A stretch of DNA of 10,788 bases, taken from positions 12,102-22,889 of the forward strand of contig PBSN01000014.1 in the NCBI GenBank assembly GCA_002726235.1, read 5' to 3'. This stretch comes from Nitrospiraceae bacterium. GTDB lineage: Bacteria > Nitrospirota > Nitrospiria > Nitrospirales > UBA2166. This document shows, piece by piece, positions 7,051 through 10,788 of the stretch. The notes under the pieces were generated by a model, which was not told the origin of the DNA, searched no databases, and worked only from the letters and a program-made list of their open reading frames with translations. Numbering within the stretch: position 1 is the first letter of the stretch; the number at the start of each line of letters is the position of its first letter. The position numbers and the translations under genes were made by a program.

Positions 7051-9117
7051 TTGAAATATGCAGTTATATCAATGACATGCGTTGAGCATGCGACCCCCAT
7101 ACCTCTCACGCCTTCCATGCTCATCATGACTCGGCATGACTTTGTTGGATTGTACAACCGGCATGCTAGCCGTACTCACCCCACCTTCAACACATGGCGG
7201 GGTCGAGCACAGCCAATTTCCAAGGCGCCCTCAAACGTATACGTGGTCACAGCTGATGACATTATCCAGTCCGGTGCTGTCGATGTGCCAAGTGCGTTAC
7301 GGCGTGTGCCAGGTATTGAGATCATCCAAATGACGGGTGGCCAGTACGACATCAGGGTGCGCGGCAATAACCAAGAATGGGAGACAGGATCCAGCAGACT
7401 GTTGATCCTCATTGATGGCCGCTCAATTTACGATGATACCAGTGGGCAAGGGGGAATCAATTGGAAGGCTCTTCCAATCACACTCCCCGAAATCAAACAA
7501 ATCGAAGTGCTGAAAGGACCCGCGTCGTCCGTGTATGGGTATAACGCCTTCGACGGAGTCATTGACATCATTACAAAGTCACCGGAAGAAATGGAAGGCT
7601 CCACGCTCCAACTTGCCGGAGGTGAATTTGGCACCGTGACAAGTTCGGCCGTACACGCTGGCCACGTAGGCAACCTGGGCTATCGCATCTCGGCAGGCCA
7701 CGATCAAAACTCACAGTGGGACGAGCCGGATGCCCTGGGATTCCGCGCAAACAAGTTCAATGTCCACACAAAATATGACCTCCCCGATTCTGGCATCCTG
7801 ACCGCCGAAGGCGGCATGACCGATACGAACCGGTACGATGGACCAGTGCAGGAAGCCATTCACGCATCAGCCACACGAACAGACACCTACGCAAGGCTTG
7901 GCTACGCGAAAAAGGAATTTTATATCCGAGGATTTTGGCGGAGAACAGACGCTACCTCTGACAATGGCATACACCCATCCCTGACATCGGCGCTAACGGG
8001 TAAACCCTTTGTCCAAATCCTAGGATCAGACCGCGCTGAAACATTATCAATTCCAACCAACACCTTTGACCTTGAAACCCAAAATGCCTTTACATTACCC
8101 ACATTTGGTCATTTCACCTATGGCGCGAATTATCGCCACATCACAGTTGGCGGCAATCTGCTTGACGAGGAGCACAACAAAGAACATCGCTTTGGCGTCT
8201 ATCTCGAGAATGAATGGTAGGCGTTGGAAAAATTGACCATCGTGACTGGCGCCCGCGCCGATTTCCATTCGGAGATTAATCCGACATTCAGTCCCAGGCT
8301 TGCCTTGCTCTATGCCCTGCAAGAAAATCAGACAATTCGCGCGGCTGGATCAGTGGCCTACAGGTCCCCAACACTCACACACAGCAGTGCTCATCAGATC
8401 AGTGTCAACACCATCCCCACCGGGGCACCACCACCACACCACATCTTTGAACGTGAGGTTCCAATCACAGGATCCCTTAATCTCAAGCCAGAAAAGATCA
8501 TTTCCTACGAGGCCGACTATCAAGGATGGTTTTGGAACCATCGTCTCCGGTTCCGCAGTGATCTCTTTTACAACCAGATTACGAATCAAATTGTAACGAG
8601 AGACAGTGCCAATATCATTGGCATAACATCAAGCTTGGAAACGCAGAATGACCTTGGATCCACCAATATCTATGGTGGCGAAACCGGGATCGAGGTGTTA
8701 CTTGCCCCGTGGCTCACAGGATATACAAACTATACCTATCAGGAATCGTCTGTCACTACCGACGGCCCCTCTGCCCAGCGAGGAATTCCACGCTCAAAAT
8801 TCAATGCAGGGTTACGCGGTGACTGGGAAAGCGGCCTGAGTGGCGAAATCAACCTTCATCACATCGGAGTTGCGCAGTACGGTTCCATCACACGGTTCTC
8901 CGAATTTGCGAGCTTAGGGCTGATCCCTTCGGACGCCGTTCCCAATAGCAGAGTAGACGGCTATACACTGCTGAACCTGCGTGGCGGCTACATGTATGAT
9001 GATGGTACGGAAGTCGCATTCTCTATCTTCAATGCCCTGAACGACAAACACCGGGAACATCCGCTCGGCGAGCTTCTTAGTACCCGTATTATGCTGTGGC
9101 TGACACGGCACTTCTAG
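7051..9117 (+). pseudogene. TonB-dependent outer-membrane receptor, interrupted by in-frame amber stop and missing signal peptide
   Basis: Two stretches in one frame (7051-8217 and 8221-9117) are separated only by TAG 8218-8220 and together make a 687-residue receptor. The plug domain (about 58-175) is clear: SNVYVVTADDIIQSGAVDVPSALRRVPGIEI in part, then IRVRGNNQ, LILIDGRSIYDD, and IEVLKGPASSVYGYNAFDGVIDIITKSP in part. The barrel follows and ends RIMLWLTRHF with a terminal Phe. Around the stop the text runs YLENEW-stop-ALEKLTIVTGARADFH, so a single CAG-to-TAG change is enough. The first about 50 residues (from TTG 7051, or ATG 7072, 7120 or 7129) show no signal peptide or TonB box, so the 5' end looks replaced or eroded. 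A restart at TTG 8224 would give only part of the barrel. Lying 180 bases before modA, it may once have imported molybdate, tungstate or a metal chelate. Stop-codon readthrough is the alternative to loss of function. Confidence 0.85.
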
Positions 9118-9186
9118 CACCACACGCCCCCCTCACCCGATGACCCATCAACATTGCGCGCTTCTCCCTGCTATCATCCGCTAGAC

Positions 9187-9225
9187 ATTGTTGCCACAAT
9201 GATAAAATTGTAGTATTTTGTGGCA
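9187..9225. promoter_or_regulatory. Inverted-repeat cluster upstream of modA, candidate operator
   Basis: TGCCACAA (9192-9199) and TTGTGGCA (9218-9225) form a perfect 8-bp inverted repeat with an 18-base AT-rich spacer. Overlapping half-sites repeat: ATTGT 9187-9191, ACAAT 9196-9200, ATTGT 9207-9211, with TTTGT at 9217-9221. The cluster lies about 70-110 bases before modA in an otherwise gene-free gap. A molybdate-responsive regulator (ModE type) would be the natural guess, but I cannot match the sequence to a known ModE site. There is no U-run, so it is not a terminator. Confidence 0.4.
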
Positions 9226-9240
9226 TTATTTGATCATAAT

Positions 9241-9270
9241 ATGACTACTTAGCTAGAGTTATGCGATAAT
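9241..9270 (+). promoter_or_regulatory. Weak sigma-70-like promoter candidate for modA
   Basis: ATGACT (9241-9246) and GATAAT (9265-9270) with 18-base spacing match TTGACA and TATAAT at four and five of six bases. The start of transcription would be near 9277, about 20 bases before modA. The -10 is part of TTATGCGATAA, itself a short inverted repeat. The operator-like cluster lies just upstream. Confidence 0.3.
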
Positions 9271-9296
9271 TTAAGCAGCACAGACGACATGGGCCA

Positions 9297-10052
9297 ATGA
9301 ACATGAAATGGTATGGGCACATCGCATGGATTCTCGTAACCATCACACCATGCCACGCCGACGAAGTTACCATCGCGGTAGCATCAAACTTTCGCGTGCC
9401 CATGGAAGTGATCGCTGACGCATTCACAACCCAGACCAAGCATCATGTAACAATCAGCGCTGCATCAACCGGAAAACTGTACGCGCAAATCACGCACGGC
9501 GCCCCCTTTGAAGTGTTGCTCGCAGCCGACACGCGACACCCCCAACTTCTCATCGACCAAGGCATTGCGGTCGAAGGCTCCGTATTCACGTATGCCGTTG
9601 GCCGTCTCACGCTATGGAGTCCAAATCCCACCCACGTGATTGATGATCTGAATGCGCTGCGTCGAGATGGAATTCGACACGTCGCAATGGCCAATCCAAA
9701 AACCGCCCCCTATGGACAGGCGACCTACGAAGTTCTCAGCGGCGCAGGTCTCTTGAGATCACTCCAACATCGGATCGTGCAGGGGGAAAATATCGGGCAG
9801 GCATTCCAGTTCGTTGCCTCAGGCAACGCGGAAATAGGCTTTGTTGCACTATCGCAAGTACTCAACCCGCGTAACCGTCACCCTGGCAATCGCTGGGACG
9901 TACCACAACATCTCCATGCCCCACTCGAACAGAACGCGGTTCTTTTGAGAAAAGGACAATCGCATGAACCAGCTAAAACCTTTCTCCGCTTTCTGCGTGA
10001 GCCTTTTGCACGCCAAGTCATTCACAATTTCGGATATGGATTGAGAGGGTAA
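9297..10052 (+). CDS. modA: Molybdate/tungstate ABC transporter, periplasmic binding protein
   Basis: A 251-residue ModA. The N-terminus is a short signal peptide (hydrophobic IAWILVTITP, cleavage after CHA, about residue 21) and the mature protein begins DEVTIAVASNF. Oxyanion-binding positions of the family are present: S30-N31 (ASNF), S57-T58 (AASTGKLYAQI), Y139 (NPKTAPYGQA) and V183 (AEIGFVALSQV). The overall pattern, including FTYAVGRLTLWS, is close to Azotobacter ModA (the 1ATG structure as I recall it). It captures molybdate or tungstate in the periplasm for ModB. Downstream it overlaps a 40-codon frame by one base, then modB follows, so they form one operon. The start is ATG 9297 or ATG 9303; both have weak ribosome sites. 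Molybdenum would serve molybdopterin enzymes such as nitrate reductase or nitrite oxidoreductase, neither of which is in the window. Confidence 0.93.
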   Translation: MNMKWYGHIAWILVTITPCHADEVTIAVASNFRVPMEVIADAFTTQTKHHVTISAASTGKLYAQITHGAPFEVLLAADTRHPQLLIDQGIAVEGSVFTYAVGRLTLWSPNPTHVIDDLNALRRDGIRHVAMANPKTAPYGQATYEVLSGAGLLRSLQHRIVQGENIGQAFQFVASGNAEIGFVALSQVLNPRNRHPGNRWDVPQHLHAPLEQNAVLLRKGQSHEPAKTFLRFLREPFARQVIHNFGYGLRG

Positions 10053-10174
10053 TGCAAGAACAATTTCATACTCGGCCACCTCGAACCACCCAATGTCCTG
10101 CTGTTCATGCGGTGGTGTCGAAAAAACTCGTCCAGCACGGCCATCTCTGGCGGACTGTTCCAACACCCCAATAA
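10052..10174 (+). CDS. Possible 40-residue coupling ORF between modA and modB
   Basis: The ATG at 10052 overlaps the modA stop (TAATG), and the frame's own stop overlaps the modB ATG at 10174 in the same way. The product starts MQEQFHTRPPRTTQCPAVH and ends TVPTPQ; it has no recognisable domain, signal peptide or membrane segment and is basic. The double TAATG arrangement would let ribosomes pass from modA to modB, which has no ribosome site of its own. It may equally be chance, because the modB frame is also open here from ATG 10093. Confidence 0.3.
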   Translation: MQEQFHTRPPRTTQCPAVHAVVSKKLVQHGHLWRTVPTPQ

Positions 10175-10788
10175 TGCTGAGTCACGACGATCTCCAAGCC
10201 CTCTGGCTCACTCTGCAACTTGCCACAGTCACCGTATGTGTACTGCTAATTGTCGGAACGCCAATGGCGTGGTGGCTCGCCCACTCGCGTTCAAAATTTC
10301 GAACCGCTGTCGAAGCAGTGGTAGCCTTACCCCTTGTTCTTCCACCAACCGTATTGGGCTTCTATCTTCTTATCGCGATGAGCCCCCAAGGGATAATTGG
10401 CGCACCATGGTTACAATTCACTGACGCAACCCTTTCATTCTCGTTTACGGCACTAGTTATCGCCTCAGCGTTGTACTCCCTTCCCTTTGTGGTACAACCA
10501 CTACAGACATCCTTCGAAGCAATCGGGGTCGTGCCATTGGAAACAGCATCAATGCTCCGCGCATCCCCTGTAGACACATTTATTAGCGTGGCATCTCCGT
10601 TGGCATTGCGTGGATACATCACAGCAACAGTCTTAGGATTTGCACATACCCTCGGTGAGTTCGGAGTAGTGTTGATGGTAGGAGGAAGTATCCCAGGAAA
10701 AACAAAGGTGCTCTCGATCTCAATTTACGATCATGTGGAGACCCTGGAATATGCTCAGGCTCACGCCCTCTCAGGAGGATTGCTCCTG
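10174..10788 (+). CDS. modB: Molybdate ABC transporter permease (partial, runs off right edge)
   Basis: 205 codons are visible. The protein is the inner-membrane channel that pairs with ModA and the ATPase ModC. It starts MLSHDDLQALWLTLQLATVTV (first helix), followed by PLVLPPTVLGFYLLIAMSP, a characteristic ModB segment. It also carries the permease EAA-type loop AHTLGEFGVVLMVGGSIPGK and then KVLSISIYDHVETLEY. About four to five hydrophobic segments are seen; the C-terminal end is outside the window. ATG 10174 gives the usual ModB N-terminus, but no ribosome site precedes it; translation may depend on coupling through the TAATG overlap. An in-frame ATG at 10093 would add 27 residues with a Cys-rich start (MSCCSCGG). 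Confidence 0.92.
   Translation, partial: MLSHDDLQALWLTLQLATVTVCVLLIVGTPMAWWLAHSRSKFRTAVEAVVALPLVLPPTVLGFYLLIAMSPQGIIGAPWLQFTDATLSFSFTALVIASALYSLPFVVQPLQTSFEAIGVVPLETASMLRASPVDTFISVASPLALRGYITATVLGFAHTLGEFGVVLMVGGSIPGKTKVLSISIYDHVETLEYAQAHALSGGLLL

Noticed and set aside
1-10788. CRISPR arrays, tRNA, rRNA or complete insertion sequences
   Set aside because: No regularly spaced repeats, cloverleaf or rRNA-like segments, or transposase motifs were seen on reading both strands.

Overview
The window (10,788 bp, moderate GC) comes from a Gram-negative chromosome: it encodes an outer-membrane beta-barrel porin, a TonB-dependent receptor and a periplasmic binding protein. Gene content (nitrite reductase, nitrate/nitrite transporter, molybdate uptake) would suit a nitrogen-cycling bacterium such as Nitrospira or a proteobacterium. 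That is only an inference, because no phylogenetic marker gene is present.

Region 1 (1-5363) is a nitrogen-assimilation locus. On the minus strand, the 5' end of a nirB-type NADH-nitrite reductase runs off the left edge. Divergent from it is an apparent operon: an alginate-export-type porin, a NarK/NasA nitrate/nitrite MFS transporter carrying a two-helix insertion, and a PP2C phosphatase-Ser/Thr kinase fusion with a C-terminal membrane anchor. I recall the same set (nirB, bifunctional kinase, nitrate transporter) from Pseudomonas assimilatory nitrate clusters. Both sides of the divergent spacer carry sigma-54-type -24/-12 elements: a consensus-perfect one before the porin and a weaker one placed well for nirB. 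This suggests coordinated nitrogen-responsive control. The inferred path is: substrate crosses the outer membrane by the porin and the inner membrane by NarK, nitrite is reduced by NirB, and the kinase/phosphatase may modulate the system.

Region 2 (5401-6723, minus strand) is a small nuclease island between the two plus-strand blocks: a short GIY-YIG protein and an Mrr-type restriction endonuclease. The Mrr gene is split by a frameshift near 6561, and its true start (6723, with a good ribosome binding site) lies in another frame. It looks like a decaying defence or accessory insertion. The purine-rich spacer 6724-7050 holds no gene that I can support.

Region 3 (7051-10788) is a molybdate-uptake locus: a TonB-dependent receptor, then modA and the start of modB (cut by the window end). 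The receptor appears dead: a single in-frame amber codon at 8218-8220 interrupts an otherwise continuous frame, and the N-terminus lacks a signal peptide. A cluster of ATTGT/ACAAT half-sites with an 8-bp inverted repeat sits upstream of modA and may be an operator. Between modA and modB is a 40-codon frame joined to both by TAATG stop/start overlaps. It is either a coupling peptide or a sign that modB starts further upstream.
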